This document shows positions 29,037 through 39,144 of a DNA stretch of 64,000 nucleotides, one piece after another; positions within the stretch are counted from its first letter, which is position 1, and every line of letters starts with the position of its first letter. The position numbers and the translations under genes are program-made. The DNA comes from Sphaerisporangium sp. TRM90804 (GTDB lineage Bacteria > Actinomycetota > Actinomycetes > Streptosporangiales > Streptosporangiaceae): positions 1 to 64,000 of the forward strand of contig NZ_JARWAC010000001.1 of NCBI RefSeq assembly GCF_029846175.1. Direction: 5' to 3'. The notes under the pieces are model-generated. The model was not told the DNA's origin and did not search any database. It saw only the letters and a program-made list of their open reading frames with translations.

Positions 29037-29315
29037 ATGCCACGTAGCCTTAAGAAGGGTCCTTTCGTCGACCACCACCTTCAGAAGAAGGTGGACACTC
29101 AGAACGAAAAGGGCACCAAAAACGTCATCAAGACGTGGTCGCGGCGCTCCATGATCGTGCCCGACATGATCGGCCACACGATCGCCGTGCACGACGGACG
29201 CAAGCACGTCCCGGTGTTCGTCACCGACTCGATGATCGGTCACAAGCTCGGCGAGTTCGCTCCTACGCGGACCTTCCGCAGCCACGTCAAGGAAGACCGG
29301 CGTAGCCGGCGGTAA
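29037..29315 (+). CDS. rpsS: 30S ribosomal protein S19
   Basis: S19 (92 residues) lies in the head of the small subunit next to S13. [18 protein letters not shown] at the start and [19 protein letters not shown] in the middle are standard. It follows rplB by 11 bases in the S10 operon. Confidence 0.99.
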   Translation: MPRSLKKGPFVDHHLQKKVDTQNEKGTKNVIKTWSRRSMIVPDMIGHTIAVHDGRKHVPVFVTDSMIGHKLGEFAPTRTFRSHVKEDRRSRR

Positions 29316-29342
29316 GCGCCTTTCAGAAACGAGGAGTAAGCG

Positions 29343-29711
29343 ATGGAAGCCAGGGCTCAGGCGCGGTTCGTCCGCGTCACGCCCCAGAAGGCCCGCCGTG
29401 TGGTGGACCTTATTCGCGGGCTGCCCGCTTCGGAGGCGCAGGCCGTGCTGCAGTTCGCTCCCCAGGCAGCGAGCGAGCCGATCTTCAAGGTGCTGACGAG
29501 CGCGATGGCGAACGCCGAGCACAACTTCAAGCTCGAGCGCGAGACGCTGGTCGTCAGCCGGGCGTGGGTCGACGAGGGCCCGACACTCAAGCGGTTCCGC
29601 CCCCGTGCCCAGGGTCGTGCCTACCGCATCAACAAGCGGACGAGTCACATCACCGTGATCGTCGAGTCCCGGCCTGAGGGCCAGGGCAGGCCGAAGGGAA
29701 GGACCCGCTAG
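29343..29711 (+). CDS. rplV: 50S ribosomal protein L22
   Basis: L22 (122 residues) has a hairpin lining the exit tunnel, the macrolide-contact region ([20 protein letters not shown]). The N-terminus reads [19 protein letters not shown]. Its stop TAG overlaps the GTG start of rpsC, so the two are coupled. Confidence 0.99.
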   Translation: MEARAQARFVRVTPQKARRVVDLIRGLPASEAQAVLQFAPQAASEPIFKVLTSAMANAEHNFKLERETLVVSRAWVDEGPTLKRFRPRAQGRAYRINKRTSHITVIVESRPEGQGRPKGRTR

Positions 29712-30562
29712 TGGGCCAGAAGGTTAACCCGCACGGGTTCCGCCTCGGCATCACAACCGACTTCAAGAGCCGGTGGTACGCCGACAAGCTCTACAAGTCC
29801 TACGTCGCCGAGGACGTGTCGATCCGCCGCATGCTGCAGAAGGGCATGGAGCGGGCCGGCATCTCCAAGGTCGAGATCGAGCGGACCACCGACCGCGTCC
29901 AGGTCGACATCCACACCGCCAGGCCGGGCATCGTCATCGGCCGCCGCGGCGCCGAAGCCGACCGCATCCGGGGCGACCTCGAGAAGCTGACCAAGAAGCA
30001 GGTCCAGCTCAACATCCTCGAGGTCAAGAACCCCGAGATCGACGCCCAGCTCGTCGCCCAGGGCGTGGCCGAGCAGCTCTCCAGCCGGGTCTCCTTCCGG
30101 CGGGCGATGCGCAAGGCCATGCAGTCGGCGATGAAGAGCGGAGCCAAGGGCATCCGTGTCCAGTGCTCCGGTCGCCTCGGCGGCGCCGAGATGTCGCGTT
30201 CGGAGTTCTACCGTGAGGGCCGCGTGCCGCTGCACACCCTCCGGGCGGACATCGACTACGGCTTCTACGAGGCCCGCACCACCTTCGGCCGCATCGGCGT
30301 GAAGGTGTGGATCTACAAGGGTGAGGCCCCGACCAGCCGCGCCGAGCGCGAGGCGGCAGCCGCCGGTGCGCGTGCCGGCCAGCGTCGCGAGCGCACCGAC
30401 CGGCCGCAGCGCGGCCGCGGCGGTCCCGGCGGCGGCGGTGGCGGCGGAGGCCGTGGCGGCGGAGCCCCCCGTGGCGGTCGTGCGCCCAGAACCGAATCCA
30501 CCGCGCCCGCTGGGGCGCCCGAGACCGGCCCGGCGGAGCAGCCGGGTGCTGAAGGGAGCTGA
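29711..30562 (+). CDS. rpsC: 30S ribosomal protein S3 with Gly/Arg-rich tail
   Basis: S3 (283 residues) forms the mRNA entry channel with S4 and S5. The N-terminal and KH domain ([20 protein letters not shown]) and the C-terminal S3 domain up to [10 protein letters not shown] (about residue 205) are complete. The last 70 residues are an extension rich in Gly and Arg with RGRGG and [12 protein letters not shown] segments, then a Pro/Ala/Glu-rich end. Actinobacterial S3 proteins often carry tails, but this one resembles RGG-type RNA-binding sequence. Confidence 0.98.
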   Translation: MGQKVNPHGFRLGITTDFKSRWYADKLYKSYVAEDVSIRRMLQKGMERAGISKVEIERTTDRVQVDIHTARPGIVIGRRGAEADRIRGDLEKLTKKQVQLNILEVKNPEIDAQLVAQGVAEQLSSRVSFRRAMRKAMQSAMKSGAKGIRVQCSGRLGGAEMSRSEFYREGRVPLHTLRADIDYGFYEARTTFGRIGVKVWIYKGEAPTSRAEREAAAAGARAGQRRERTDRPQRGRGGPGGGGGGGGRGGGAPRGGRAPRTESTAPAGAPETGPAEQPGAEGS

Positions 30563-30564
30563 CC

Positions 30565-30984
30565 ATGCTGATCCCTCGCAGGGTCAAGCACCGTAAGCAG
30601 CACCGGCCCGACCGCAGCGGCGCCGCCAAGGGCGGCACCAGGGTTGTGTTCGGCGAGTACGGCATTCAGGCGCTTGAGCACCACTACGTGACCAACCGTC
30701 AGATCGAAGCCGCGCGTATCGCCATGACCCGGCACATCCGCCGTGGCGGCAAGGTGTGGATCAACATCTACCCCGACCGCCCGCTCACCAAGAAGCCGGC
30801 CGAGACCCGCATGGGTTCCGGTAAGGGTTCCCCCGAGTGGTGGATCGCCAACGTCAAGCCCGGTCGCGTCATGTTCGAGCTGTCAGGTGTGACCGAGCCG
30901 GTGGCCCGTGAGGCCCTCCGGCGCGCGATGCACAAGCTCCCTATGAAGTGCCGGTTCGTCAAGCGTGAAGTGGGTGAGGCGTGA
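30565..30984 (+). CDS. rplP: 50S ribosomal protein L16
   Basis: L16 (139 residues) binds near the A site of the large subunit. [17 protein letters not shown] at the start, [15 protein letters not shown], and the conserved loop [14 protein letters not shown] are all present. Its stop overlaps the start of rpmC. Confidence 0.99.
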   Translation: MLIPRRVKHRKQHRPDRSGAAKGGTRVVFGEYGIQALEHHYVTNRQIEAARIAMTRHIRRGGKVWINIYPDRPLTKKPAETRMGSGKGSPEWWIANVKPGRVMFELSGVTEPVAREALRRAMHKLPMKCRFVKREVGEA

Positions 30985-31220
30985 TGGCTAAGGGCCTGAC
31001 CGCTGGTGAGCTGCGAGTTTCTGACCAGGACGAACTGGTGCAGAAGCTCAAGGAGGCGAAGGAGGAGCTGTTCAACCTTCGCTTCCAGGCGGCGACAGGT
31101 CAGTTGGAGAGCCATGGGCGGCTCCGTGCCGTCCGCCGCGAGATCGCCCGTATCTACACCGTGATGCGTGAGCGCGAGCTCGGAATCATCACGGTCGAGA
31201 AGGAGCCGAGCGATGGCTGA
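30984..31220 (+). CDS. rpmC: 50S ribosomal protein L29
   Basis: L29 (78 residues), a small helical protein beside L23 at the tunnel exit. [15 protein letters not shown] and [14 protein letters not shown] are the family hallmarks. I chose the ATG at 30984; a GTG one codon earlier (30981) is also possible. It overlaps both rplP and rpsQ, so this end of the operon is translated as a coupled set. Confidence 0.97.
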   Translation: MAKGLTAGELRVSDQDELVQKLKEAKEELFNLRFQAATGQLESHGRLRAVRREIARIYTVMRERELGIITVEKEPSDG

Positions 31221-31506
31221 GACAACTGAGACCAACCAGACCACCGAGAAGGTGGCGCGGAACTACCGCAAGACCCGTGAGGGTCTCGTCGTCAGCGACA
31301 AGATGGACAAGACCGTCGTCGTCGCCGTCGAGGACCGCGTCAAGCACCCGCTGTACGGCAAGGTGATCCGCCGTACGACCAAGTACAAGGCGCACGACGA
31401 GGCGAACAGCTGCGGCGTCGGCGACCGTGTCCTCCTGATGGAGACCCGGCCGCTGTCGGCCACCAAGCGGTGGCGCGTCGTGGAGATCCTCGAGCGGGCC
31501 AAGTAA
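31213..31506 (+). CDS. rpsQ: 30S ribosomal protein S17
   Basis: S17 (97 residues) binds 16S rRNA early in assembly. [20 protein letters not shown] and the [16 protein letters not shown] segment identify it. There is an actinobacterial N-terminal Thr/Glu-rich extension of about 17 residues. The ATG lies inside the last codons of rpmC. It ends the S10 operon, and a hairpin terminator follows. Confidence 0.98.
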   Translation: MAETTETNQTTEKVARNYRKTREGLVVSDKMDKTVVVAVEDRVKHPLYGKVIRRTTKYKAHDEANSCGVGDRVLLMETRPLSATKRWRVVEILERAK

Positions 31507-31514
31507 GTCGTTCA

Positions 31515-31538
31515 CGGGAGACCCTCCAGGGTCTCCCG
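31515..31538 (+). terminator. Terminator between S10 and spc operons
   Basis: A near-perfect palindrome, gggagaccct pairing with agggtctccc around a 4-base loop, just after the rpsQ stop. It separates the S10 from the spc operon; rplN starts 110 bases on. Confidence 0.8.
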
Positions 31539-31647
31539 TCGGGCGTCCCCCCTCGGTACCGGCCGTCCGGTCGCCGGGGGAGTAAAGACCAAATCTAGTT
31601 CCGCCAGGCTCGATGAACGAGAACCGGCGTGACACACGGGAGTTGAC

Positions 31648-32016
31648 GTGATCCAGCAGGAGTCGCGGCTCAAGGTCGCCGACAACACGGGTGCCAAGGA
31701 GATCTTGTGCATCCGCGTGCTCGGCGGCTCGGGTCGGCGCTACGCGGGTATCGGCGACATCATCGTCGCGACGGTGAAGGACGCCCTTCCCGCCGCGGGT
31801 GTGAAAAAGGGTGATGTGGTCAAGGCTGTCGTGGTGCGCACCTCCAAGGAGCGCCGCCGCCCCGACGGCTCCTACATCCGCTTCGACGAGAACGCCGCCG
31901 TCATCATCAAGGACAGCGGCGACCCTCGTGGCACGCGCATCTTCGGTCCGGTCGGGCGCGAGCTTCGTGAGAAGAAGTTCATGCGCATCATCTCGCTCGC
32001 GCCGGAGGTGTTGTAA
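31648..32016 (+). CDS. rplN: 50S ribosomal protein L14
   Basis: L14 (122 residues), a conserved interface protein forming bridge B8. The N-terminus [19 protein letters not shown] and the ending [10 protein letters not shown] are standard. The start is GTG. It is the first gene of the spc operon and directly abuts rplX. Confidence 0.99.
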   Translation: MIQQESRLKVADNTGAKEILCIRVLGGSGRRYAGIGDIIVATVKDALPAAGVKKGDVVKAVVVRTSKERRRPDGSYIRFDENAAVIIKDSGDPRGTRIFGPVGRELREKKFMRIISLAPEVL

Positions 32017-32328
32017 ATGTCGAAGCTGCATGTGAAGAAGGGTGACCTCGTCCAGGTCATCGCCGGCAAGGACAAGGGTGCCAAGGGCCGGGTGATCCTC
32101 GCCCTGCCGACCGAGGACCGGGTGGTCGTCGAAGGCGTCAACCTGGTCAAGAAGCACTCCAAGGTCACCCACCAGGGCCCGCGTGGCGCCAAGGAAGGCG
32201 GCGTGCGGACCATGGAGGCCCCCATCCATGTGAGCAACGTGAAGAAGCTCAAGGATGAGCCGAAGAAGGACGACGAGAAGCCCGCCAAGAAGGCCAGCAA
32301 GGCCGACGAATCGGGTGAGGACAACTGA
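32017..32328 (+). CDS. rplX: 50S ribosomal protein L24
   Basis: L24 (103 residues), an assembly initiator. The KOW motif is seen in [20 protein letters not shown], followed by [20 protein letters not shown]. The C-terminus is a Lys/Asp/Glu-rich tail. Its stop overlaps the ATG of rplE (ATGA). Confidence 0.99.
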   Translation: MSKLHVKKGDLVQVIAGKDKGAKGRVILALPTEDRVVVEGVNLVKKHSKVTHQGPRGAKEGGVRTMEAPIHVSNVKKLKDEPKKDDEKPAKKASKADESGEDN

Positions 32329-32903
32329 TGACCGCCACCACCACTGAGACCGAGCGCATTCAGCCGCGGCTCAAGGAGCGCTACCGCGAGGAGATCGCCG
32401 ACAAGCTGCGCGAGCAGTTCGGCATCGAGAACGCCATGAAGATCCCCAGGCTCACCAAGATCAAGGTGAACATGGGCGTCGGCGAGGCGGCTCGTGACTC
32501 CAAGCTCATCGAGGGCGCGGTGCGCGATCTCACCGCCATCACCGGCCAGAAGCCCGCCGTGGCCCACGCCCGCAAGTCCATCGCGCAGTTCAAGCTGCGC
32601 GAGGGCATGCCGATCGGCGCGCACGTGACGCTCCGCGGCGACCGCATGTGGGAGTTCCTCGACCGGCTGCTGTCCCTGGCGCTTCCGCGTATCAGAGACT
32701 TCCGCGGCCTCTCGCCCAAGCAGTTCGACGGCAACGGGAACTACACCTTCGGCCTCACCGAGCAGGTGATGTTCCACGAGGTCGACCCCGACCGCGTCGA
32801 CCGCCAGCGCGGCATGGACATCACCGTCGTGACCACGGCGACGGACGACGAGCAGGGCCGGGCGCTGCTCAGGCTTCTCGGCTTCCCGTTCAAGGAAGCG
32901 TAG
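32328..32903 (+). CDS. rplE: 50S ribosomal protein L5
   Basis: L5 (191 residues) binds 5S rRNA and contacts P-site t[43 protein letters not shown] and [11 protein letters not shown] are family landmarks. Translation is coupled to rplX. Confidence 0.99.
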   Translation: MTATTTETERIQPRLKERYREEIADKLREQFGIENAMKIPRLTKIKVNMGVGEAARDSKLIEGAVRDLTAITGQKPAVAHARKSIAQFKLREGMPIGAHVTLRGDRMWEFLDRLLSLALPRIRDFRGLSPKQFDGNGNYTFGLTEQVMFHEVDPDRVDRQRGMDITVVTTATDDEQGRALLRLLGFPFKEA

Positions 32904-32941
32904 GAAGTCGAAATGACTGAGTACCGCACTGAGGAGGCCTG

Positions 32942-33127
32942 ATGGCTAAGAAGTCCTTGATCGCCAAGGCAGAGCGCAAGCCGAAGTTCGGCGTCCGGGC
33001 CTACACGCGCTGCACGCGCTGCGGCCGGCCGCGCGCCGTCTACAGGAAGTTCGGCCTGTGCCGTGTCTGCTTCCGCGAGATGGCGCACCGGGGCGAGCTG
33101 CCGGGCATCACCAAGTCGAGCTGGTAG
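32942..33127 (+). CDS. rpsN: 30S ribosomal protein S14, zinc-binding (type Z)
   Basis: The short S14 form (61 residues) with a zinc ribbon: [20 protein letters not shown] supplies four cysteines. Many actinobacteria also keep a longer zinc-free S14 elsewhere, used under zinc shortage; none is in this window. A strong ribosome site (gaggagg) precedes the ATG. A hairpin follows the gene. Confidence 0.99.
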   Translation: MAKKSLIAKAERKPKFGVRAYTRCTRCGRPRAVYRKFGLCRVCFREMAHRGELPGITKSSW

Positions 33128-33141
33128 TCCGCGTGCGGGAG

Positions 33142-33167
33142 CCCTCCGGAGATCGTTCTCCGGAGGG
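33142..33167 (+). terminator. Hairpin after rpsN
   Basis: An 11-base perfect stem, ccctccggaga pairing with tctccggaggg around a TCGT loop, between rpsN and rpsH. It probably reduces or ends transcription inside the spc operon; rpsH starts 118 bases later. Confidence 0.7.
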
Positions 33168-33285
33168 GCCCGCGCCGCACCGGCCGTATACCGCAAGAAG
33201 TCATATCAACCGGGTGCCGAACCAGGCGCCCACGACCACACCGTAGGTCCCGCAGGGGAAACCGCGGTGAGGAGGGCCACCGGCC

Positions 33286-33684
33286 ATGACGATGACCGAC
33301 CCGATCGCAGACATGTTGACACGTCTGCGAAACGCGAACTCGGCATACCACGACACCGTGGCGATGCCGTACTCGAAGATCAAGGCGCACATCGCCGAGA
33401 TCCTCCAGCAGGAGGGCTACATCCAGTCCTGGGCCGTCGAAGACGCCAAGGTCGGGAAGAACCTCGTGGTGGAGCTCAAGTTCGGGCCTACGCGTGAACG
33501 GTCCATCGCGGGCCTGCGACGGGTGTCCAAGCCCGGTCTGCGGGTCTATGCAAAGAAAGACAATCTGCCCCGGGTGCTGGGTGGCCTGGGCGTCGCGATC
33601 CTCTCGACGTCCGGTGGCCTCATGACCGACAGGCAGGCCGGCAAGCGTGGTGTAGGCGGGGAAGTCCTCGCCTACGTCTGGTAA
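33286..33684 (+). CDS. rpsH: 30S ribosomal protein S8
   Basis: S8 (132 residues) binds the central domain of 16S rRNA and in E. coli represses the spc operon. [20 protein letters not shown] at the start and the ending [15 protein letters not shown] are typical. A second in-frame ATG at 33292 gives the more usual start MTDPIAD. Confidence 0.99.
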   Translation: MTMTDPIADMLTRLRNANSAYHDTVAMPYSKIKAHIAEILQQEGYIQSWAVEDAKVGKNLVVELKFGPTRERSIAGLRRVSKPGLRVYAKKDNLPRVLGGLGVAILSTSGGLMTDRQAGKRGVGGEVLAYVW

Positions 33685-33703
33685 CGAGGGGAGGAACTAC
33701 AGC

Positions 33704-34246
33704 ATGTCGCGAATTGGACGGCTGCCCATCCCCGTACCGAATGGTGTTGACATCACCATCGAGGGCCGGGATGTCACGGTCAAGGGGCCGAAGGGCACGC
33801 TTTCTCACACCGTCGCGGAGCCGATCGAGGTCGCCCGCGACGACGACGGGACCCTCACGGTCTCGCGTCCGAACGACGAGAACCGCGTCCGTGCCCTGCA
33901 CGGTCTGTCCCGCACGCTGGTCGCCAACATGGTCGACGGCGTGACCAAGGGTTACAGCAAGACGCTGGAGATCGTCGGCGTCGGCTACCGCGTTCAGGCC
34001 AAGGGCCCGACGCAGCTCGAGTTCGCTCTGGGCTTCAGTCACCCCGTGATCGTCGACGCCCCCGAGGGCGTCACGTTCCGAGTGGACCGCCCGACCCTGT
34101 TCCACGTCGACGGGATCGACAAGCAGAAGGTCGGCGAGGTCGCCGCGAACATCCGCAAGCTGCGCAAGCCCGACCCCTACAAGGGCAAGGGCGTGCGGTA
34201 CCAGGGCGAAGTCATCCGCCGCAAGGTCGGAAAGGCTGGTAAGTAG
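33704..34246 (+). CDS. rplF: 50S ribosomal protein L6
   Basis: L6 (180 residues), near the factor-binding site. [19 protein letters not shown] at the start, [20 protein letters not shown], and the C-terminal [16 protein letters not shown] motif are clear. It follows rpsH by 19 bases; rplR follows after 2 bases. Confidence 0.99.
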   Translation: MSRIGRLPIPVPNGVDITIEGRDVTVKGPKGTLSHTVAEPIEVARDDDGTLTVSRPNDENRVRALHGLSRTLVANMVDGVTKGYSKTLEIVGVGYRVQAKGPTQLEFALGFSHPVIVDAPEGVTFRVDRPTLFHVDGIDKQKVGEVAANIRKLRKPDPYKGKGVRYQGEVIRRKVGKAGK

Positions 34247-34248
34247 TC

Positions 34249-34629
34249 ATGGCCTTCACCAAGGTTGCCAAGCACACGGCCGCGCGCGCCCTGTCGCGCT
34301 CGCGCCGCCACCGCCGCGTCCGCAAGAAGGTCGTCGGCTCCCAGTCTCGCCCTCGTCTGGTCGTGAACCGCTCCGCGCGTCACCTGTTCGTGCAGATCGT
34401 GGACGACACCGCCGGTCACACGCTGGCGAGCGCGTCCACGCTGGACGCCTCCCTCCGCACGGCCGAGGGCACCAAGACGGAAAAGGCGAAGAAGGTCGGC
34501 GAGCTCCTCGCTCAGCGGGCCAAGGCCGCCGGGATCACCGCCGTGGTGTTCGACCGCGGCGGCAGCCGCTACGCCGGCCGCCTCGCGGCCCTGGCGGACA
34601 GCGCCCGTGAAGGCGGGCTGGAGTTCTGA
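34249..34629 (+). CDS. rplR: 50S ribosomal protein L18
   Basis: L18 (126 residues) binds 5S rRNA with L5 and L25. The basic N-terminus [16 protein letters not shown], the [20 protein letters not shown] segment, and the ending [19 protein letters not shown] identify it. Confidence 0.99.
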   Translation: MAFTKVAKHTAARALSRSRRHRRVRKKVVGSQSRPRLVVNRSARHLFVQIVDDTAGHTLASASTLDASLRTAEGTKTEKAKKVGELLAQRAKAAGITAVVFDRGGSRYAGRLAALADSAREGGLEF

Positions 34630-34678
34630 TGTCTCCAGCCACGATGGCAGTCAAGAGCAACGAGGAGAGGAACCACTG

Positions 34679-35311
34679 ATGGCTGCAGCTCCGCGTCGCG
34701 GTGCCGGCGGCGGTGGTGAGCGGCGTGACCGTCGCGACGATCGCCGCGGTGGTGCCGCAGAGAAGGGCGTCTCGTACATCGAGCGCGTCGTGAAGATCAA
34801 CCGAGTGGCGAAGGTCGTCAAGGGCGGCCGGCGCTTCAGCTTCACCGCCCTGGTCGTCGTCGGCGACGGCAACGGCATGGTCGGCGTCGGGTACGGCAAG
34901 GCCAAGGAGGTGCCCGCGGCGATCGCCAAGGGCGTCGAAGAGGCCAAGAAGCACTTCTTCAAGGTGCCGCGCATCCAGGGCACCATCCCGCACACCTCGC
35001 AGGGCGAGGACGCCGCCGGCGTCGTGCTCCTGCGTCCGGCCTCGGCCGGTACCGGTGTGATCGCGGGTGGCCCGGTGCGCGCCGTCCTGGAGTGCGCCGG
35101 CATCCACGACGTGCTGTCCAAGTCGCTCGGCTCGGACAACCCGATCAACATCGTCCACGCGACCGTGGCGGCTCTGAAGGGCCTCAGCAGGCCCGAGGAG
35201 ATCGCCGCCCGCCGTGGGCTCCCGATCGAGCAGGTCGCCCCCGTACGCATGCTCAAGGCTCGCGCCGAGGGCATCGCCGAGGCCGCCGCCGCGGCGAAGG
35301 CGGTGGGTTAG
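34679..35311 (+). CDS. rpsE: 30S ribosomal protein S5
   Basis: S5 (210 residues) helps control decoding accuracy. [20 protein letters not shown] and [21 protein letters not shown] are diagnostic. The N-terminus is a Gly/Arg/Asp-rich tail of about 35 residues ([19 protein letters not shown]). I chose the ATG at 34679, with cgaggagagg upstream, rather than earlier in-frame codons that overlap rplR. Confidence 0.98.
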   Translation: MAAAPRRGAGGGGERRDRRDDRRGGAAEKGVSYIERVVKINRVAKVVKGGRRFSFTALVVVGDGNGMVGVGYGKAKEVPAAIAKGVEEAKKHFFKVPRIQGTIPHTSQGEDAAGVVLLRPASAGTGVIAGGPVRAVLECAGIHDVLSKSLGSDNPINIVHATVAALKGLSRPEEIAARRGLPIEQVAPVRMLKARAEGIAEAAAAAKAVG

Positions 35312-35314
35312 CCG

Positions 35315-35497
35315 ATGGCGCGCCTGAAGATCACTCAGGTCCGATCGAAGATCGGTGGAAAGCAGAACCAGCGTGACTCGCTGCGCTCGCTGGGCCTGAA
35401 GCGGATCGGCGACGTCGTCGTCAAGGAGGACCGCCCGGAGATCCGGGGCATGGTCGCCGTGGTGACGCATCTCGTCGATGTGGAAGAGGTCGACTAG
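35315..35497 (+). CDS. rpmD: 50S ribosomal protein L30
   Basis: L30 (60 residues), an optional large-subunit protein. The sequence starts [20 protein letters not shown] and contains [16 protein letters not shown]. It sits 3 bases after rpsE and 2 before rplO. Confidence 0.98.
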   Translation: MARLKITQVRSKIGGKQNQRDSLRSLGLKRIGDVVVKEDRPEIRGMVAVVTHLVDVEEVD

Positions 35498-35499
35498 TC

Positions 35500-35973
35500 A
35501 TGGCCAACGCTGACAACCAGGGCGGCCCCCGGCCGCTCGGAATCCACGACCTGCGGCCCGCCCCGGGCGCCAACAAGTCGAAGATCCGCAAGGGTCGCGG
35601 CGAGGCGTCCAAGGGCAAGACCTCCGGTCGTGGCACCAAGGGCACCAAGTCCCGTACGAGCGTCCCCCTCGGCTTCGAGGGTGGTCAGGTTCCGCTCCAG
35701 CGGCGCCTGCCCAAGCTCAAGGGCTTCTCCAACGCCCTTTTCAAGACGACCTACCAGGTCGTCAACCTCACCCGGCTCGGTGAGCTGTTCCCCGACGGCG
35801 GCGACGTCTCGGTGGACAACCTCGTCGAGCGGGGCGCCGTTCGCAAGAACCAGCCGGTGAAGATCCTGGGAACCGGTGACATCTCGGTGGCGTTGAACGT
35901 GCGTGTGCATGCTATCTCCGCCTCCGCCAAGGAGAAGATCACCGCGGCCGGTGGCTCCGTCACCGAGCTGTAG
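35500..35973 (+). CDS. rplO: 50S ribosomal protein L15
   Basis: L15 (157 residues), a late assembly protein with a long basic N-terminal arm. [20 protein letters not shown], then [19 protein letters not shown], are the family signatures. It ends the spc ribosomal block, and a 164-base gap with a hairpin precedes secY. Confidence 0.99.
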   Translation: MANADNQGGPRPLGIHDLRPAPGANKSKIRKGRGEASKGKTSGRGTKGTKSRTSVPLGFEGGQVPLQRRLPKLKGFSNALFKTTYQVVNLTRLGELFPDGGDVSVDNLVERGAVRKNQPVKILGTGDISVALNVRVHAISASAKEKITAAGGSVTEL

Positions 35974-36037
35974 TGCAGGCAGTGCGAGGCGCGGGGGCTC
36001 ACGGAGAGCCGCCGCGCCCGTAGTGCGTTAGAGTGCG

Positions 36038-36057
36038 CTGGACAGAAGGCTGTCCAG
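36038..36057 (+). terminator. Hairpin upstream of secY
   Basis: An 8-base perfect stem, ctggacag pairing with ctgtccag around an AAGG loop, in the rplO-secY gap. It could be a partial terminator or a leader structure for secY. Upstream, TAGAGT at 36030 is a possible -10 box without a clear -35. Confidence 0.45.
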
Positions 36058-36137
36058 GGCTCGTCCGACAGAGATGTGCCGATGGATTCCCAGACCTTCG
36101 CTGACCGATACCGCCTTTCAGGCGCGCAGGAGGGACC

Positions 36138-37445
36138 GTGCTGACCGCGATTAGCCGGGCGTTCCGTACGCCCGACCTGCGCAACAAGCTACTCTTCACG
36201 CTGGGCATCATCGCCCTGTTCAGGCTGGGTTCGGTGCTACCGACGCCCGGTGTGAACACGGTGAACGTCCAGCAGTGTCTGCGAGAGGCGCAGGCGAGCG
36301 ACGCCGCCAACATCTATGGCATGGTGCAGCTCTTCAGTGGCGGCGCGCTGCTGAAACTTTCCGTGTTCGCGCTCGGCATCATGCCGTACATCACCGCGAG
36401 CATCATCCTCCAGCTCCTCACGGTGGTCATCCCCCGTCTGGAGGCCCTCAAGAAGGAGGGCCAGGCGGGCAACGCGAAGATCACGCAGTACACGCGTTAC
36501 CTGACCATCGGCCTGGCGGTCCTGCAGTCCACCGCCTTCGTGGCGCTGGCGCGCACGGGCCAGCTCTTCCCGAACTGCCGCCAGCAGGTCCTGGTGAACA
36601 ACGACGCCTTCACCATCGTCACCATGGTGATCACCATGACCGCCGGCACCTCGGTGATCATGTGGCTGGGCGAGCTGATCACCGACCGCGGCGTCGGCAA
36701 CGGCATGTCGATCCTCATCTTCACCCAGGTCGTGGCCGTCTTCCCGTCGGAGCTGCTGAACATCTTCCGGCAGAACGCCTTCACGTTCGTCATCGTGATG
36801 GTGGTCGGCGTGTTCATGATCGCGGCGGTCGTCTTCGTCGAACAGGCCCAGCGCCGCATCCCGGTCCAGTACGCGAAGCGCATGGTGGGCCGGCGCATGT
36901 ACGGAGGCACCTCCACCTACATCCCGCTGAAGGTCAACCAGGCGGGCATCATCCCGGTCATCTTCGCCTCCTCGCTGCTCTACCTTCCGCAGCTGGTCGT
37001 CTCGCTCTTCGGCACCAGCGAGAGCCCGGGGGCCGTGGTCCAGTGGCTGGCTCAGAACTTCGTCAGCGGCGACAGCCCGGCCTACATGATCACCTTCTTC
37101 GTGCTGATCATCTTCTTCACCTACTTCTACGTGTCCATCACCTTCAACCCCGTTGAAGTCGCCGACAACATGAAGAAGTACGGTGGATTCATCCCGGGCA
37201 TCCGCCCGGGACGGCCGACCGCCGAGTACCTCTCGTACGTGCTCAACCGGTTGACCGCCCCCGGTTCGCTGTATCTGGGTCTGATCTCCATGGTGCCGAT
37301 CATCGCGCTGGCCGTGGCAGGTGCGAGCCAGAACTTCCCGTTCGGAGGCACGAGCATTCTGATCATGGTTGGTGTTGGGCTGGACACCGTGAAGCAGATC
37401 GAGAGCCAGCTGCAGCAGCGGAACTACGAGGGCTTCCTCAAGTAG
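36138..37445 (+). CDS. secY: Preprotein translocase subunit SecY
   Basis: SecY (435 residues), the channel of the Sec translocase, with about ten transmembrane helices visible as hydrophobic stretches. Family segments include [35 protein letters not shown] near residue 80, and the cytoplasmic loop [19 protein letters not shown]. The GTG start has aggaggg upstream. Its stop overlaps the GTG start of adk by one base. Confidence 0.99.
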   Translation: MLTAISRAFRTPDLRNKLLFTLGIIALFRLGSVLPTPGVNTVNVQQCLREAQASDAANIYGMVQLFSGGALLKLSVFALGIMPYITASIILQLLTVVIPRLEALKKEGQAGNAKITQYTRYLTIGLAVLQSTAFVALARTGQLFPNCRQQVLVNNDAFTIVTMVITMTAGTSVIMWLGELITDRGVGNGMSILIFTQVVAVFPSELLNIFRQNAFTFVIVMVVGVFMIAAVVFVEQAQRRIPVQYAKRMVGRRMYGGTSTYIPLKVNQAGIIPVIFASSLLYLPQLVVSLFGTSESPGAVVQWLAQNFVSGDSPAYMITFFVLIIFFTYFYVSITFNPVEVADNMKKYGGFIPGIRPGRPTAEYLSYVLNRLTAPGSLYLGLISMVPIIALAVAGASQNFPFGGTSILIMVGVGLDTVKQIESQLQQRNYEGFLK

Positions 37446-38098
37446 TGCGCGTCGTCCTGGTCGGGCCCCCCGGAGCGGGCAAGGGGACACAGGCCCAGTT
37501 CATCGCATCGAACCTGTCCATCCCGAAGATCTCGACAGGGGACATCTTCCGTGCCAACGTCTCGGGCGGCACGGAACTCGGCAGGCTTGCCAAGGAGTAC
37601 ATGGACCGCGGCGACCTCGTACCCGACGAGGTGACCATCGCCATGGTCCGCGACCGTCTCAGCGAGCCCGACGCCCAGGAGGGCTTCCTGCTCGACGGGT
37701 TCCCTCGCAACGTGCCCCAGGCACAGATCCTCAACAAGATGCTGGCCGAGTTCGGCACGGCGCTCGACATCGTCCTCGAACTCGTCGTCGACGACGAGGA
37801 GGTCGTGCGCCGGCTGGCGGGCCGTCGCACCTGCCGCTCCTGCGGCAAGGTGTGGCACATCGCGTTCGACCCGCCCACCAAGGAGGGCGTCTGCGACGCC
37901 TGCGGCGGTGAGCTGTTCCAGCGCGACGACGACCGCGAGGAGACGATCCGCCACCGGCTGGAGGTCTACCAGGAGCAGACCGCTCCCCTGATCTCCTTCT
38001 ACGCCGATGAGCACATCCTGCACGGGGTGGACGCCACCGGGCCCGTCGAGGAGATCACCCAGCGGGCGATGCGGGAGCTCAGCCGCTTCGCCGACTGA
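37445..38098 (+). CDS. adk: Adenylate kinase (zinc-type LID)
   Basis: Adenylate kinase (217 residues) interconverts ATP+AMP and 2 ADP. The P-loop [10 protein letters not shown], the AMP-binding STGDIFRA and the DGFPRN motif are present. The LID has two CxxC pairs (CRSC and CDAC), so it should bind structural zinc; long LID forms without cysteines are common in other bacteria. It is coupled to secY. The order secY-adk-map is conserved in actinobacteria. Confidence 0.99.
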   Translation: MRVVLVGPPGAGKGTQAQFIASNLSIPKISTGDIFRANVSGGTELGRLAKEYMDRGDLVPDEVTIAMVRDRLSEPDAQEGFLLDGFPRNVPQAQILNKMLAEFGTALDIVLELVVDDEEVVRRLAGRRTCRSCGKVWHIAFDPPTKEGVCDACGGELFQRDDDREETIRHRLEVYQEQTAPLISFYADEHILHGVDATGPVEEITQRAMRELSRFAD

Positions 38099-38130
38099 TG
38101 TTCGCCGCCGGGCCCCGGCCCGGCGGGCGC

Positions 38131-38165
38131 ACGCCACTTCTGGAGTTCGCTTCCAGGGGTGGCGT
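38131..38165 (+). terminator. Hairpin between adk and map
   Basis: An outer stem acgccac/gtggcgt and an inner stem ctgga/tccag, separated by a small internal loop, form a 12-base-pair hairpin in the 142-base gap. It may separate the secY-adk transcript from map. Confidence 0.5.
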
Positions 38166-38240
38166 TCGCCATGTGGGGGGACAATTGGGGGAATTGGGCT
38201 GTCGCCTCGTCCGTTGATTCACCCCAGGGGGTGCCGGTAA

Positions 38241-39083
38241 GTGTTCAAGAAGAACAGACACGGAATTCAGATCAAGACATCCGAGCAGCTCGGCAAGATG
38301 CGGGCCGCCGGCCTCGTCGTCGGCAGGACGCTCGAGATGCTGCGCGACTCGGCCCGGCCGGGCATGACGCCGCTCGACCTCGACGCGCTCGCCGAGAAGG
38401 CCATCCGCGACGAGGGCGCGGTCCCCTCCTTCAAGGGCTACCAGGGGTTCCCCGCGACGATCTGCGCCTCGGTCAACGACGAGGTCGTCCATGGCATCCC
38501 CACCGACCAGCGGCCCCTGCGCGACGGCGACATCATCTCCATCGACTGCGGCGCCATCCTGGACGGCTGGCACGGCGACTCCGCGATCACCATCGCGATC
38601 GGCGAGGCCGACCCGCGGCTCACCGAGCTGATGCGGGTGACCGAGGAGGCCATGTGGCGCGGTATCGCCGCGCTGACCGTAGGTGCGCACCTTTCCGACG
38701 TGGGGGCCGAGGTCGAGCGTTACGTGCGCTCTCAGGGCCGCTACGGCATCCCTCCGGAGTACGGGGGCCACGGCATCGGCACCGAGATGCACATGGACCC
38801 GTGGGTGGCCAACCACGGCAAGCCGGGCAGGGGCCCGCGCCTTGAGGCCGGCATGTGCTTCGCCATCGAGCCGATGGTCAACCTGGGCACCGAACGCACC
38901 CGCGTCCTGGCCGACGACTGGACGGTGGTGACGGTCGACGGGAAGCCCTCGGCGCACTTCGAGCACAGCGTCGCCGTCACCGAGGACGGCCCCTGGGTGC
39001 TCACCGCCCTCGACGGGGGCGAATCCAGGCTTGGCCGGCGTCCCGATGGGCAGATCACATCCGAGGGCACCGCGGGGCATTGA
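38241..39083 (+). CDS. map: Type I methionine aminopeptidase
   Basis: Methionine aminopeptidase (280 residues) removes the initiator Met. The five metal ligands can be traced: Asp in SIDCGAILDG and in WHGDSA, His in GGHGIGTEMH, Glu in FAIEPM, and Glu in SVAVTEDG. The start is GTG with a weak aggggg upstream. The position after adk is conserved, but here two unrelated small genes separate it from infA. Confidence 0.98.
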   Translation: MFKKNRHGIQIKTSEQLGKMRAAGLVVGRTLEMLRDSARPGMTPLDLDALAEKAIRDEGAVPSFKGYQGFPATICASVNDEVVHGIPTDQRPLRDGDIISIDCGAILDGWHGDSAITIAIGEADPRLTELMRVTEEAMWRGIAALTVGAHLSDVGAEVERYVRSQGRYGIPPEYGGHGIGTEMHMDPWVANHGKPGRGPRLEAGMCFAIEPMVNLGTERTRVLADDWTVVTVDGKPSAHFEHSVAVTEDGPWVLTALDGGESRLGRRPDGQITSEGTAGH

Positions 39084-39144
39084 CGTTCGTTGACCCATCC
39101 ATGAAGGGCGTCCAGGGTGGACGCCGACGCGGGAGTTGATGGTG

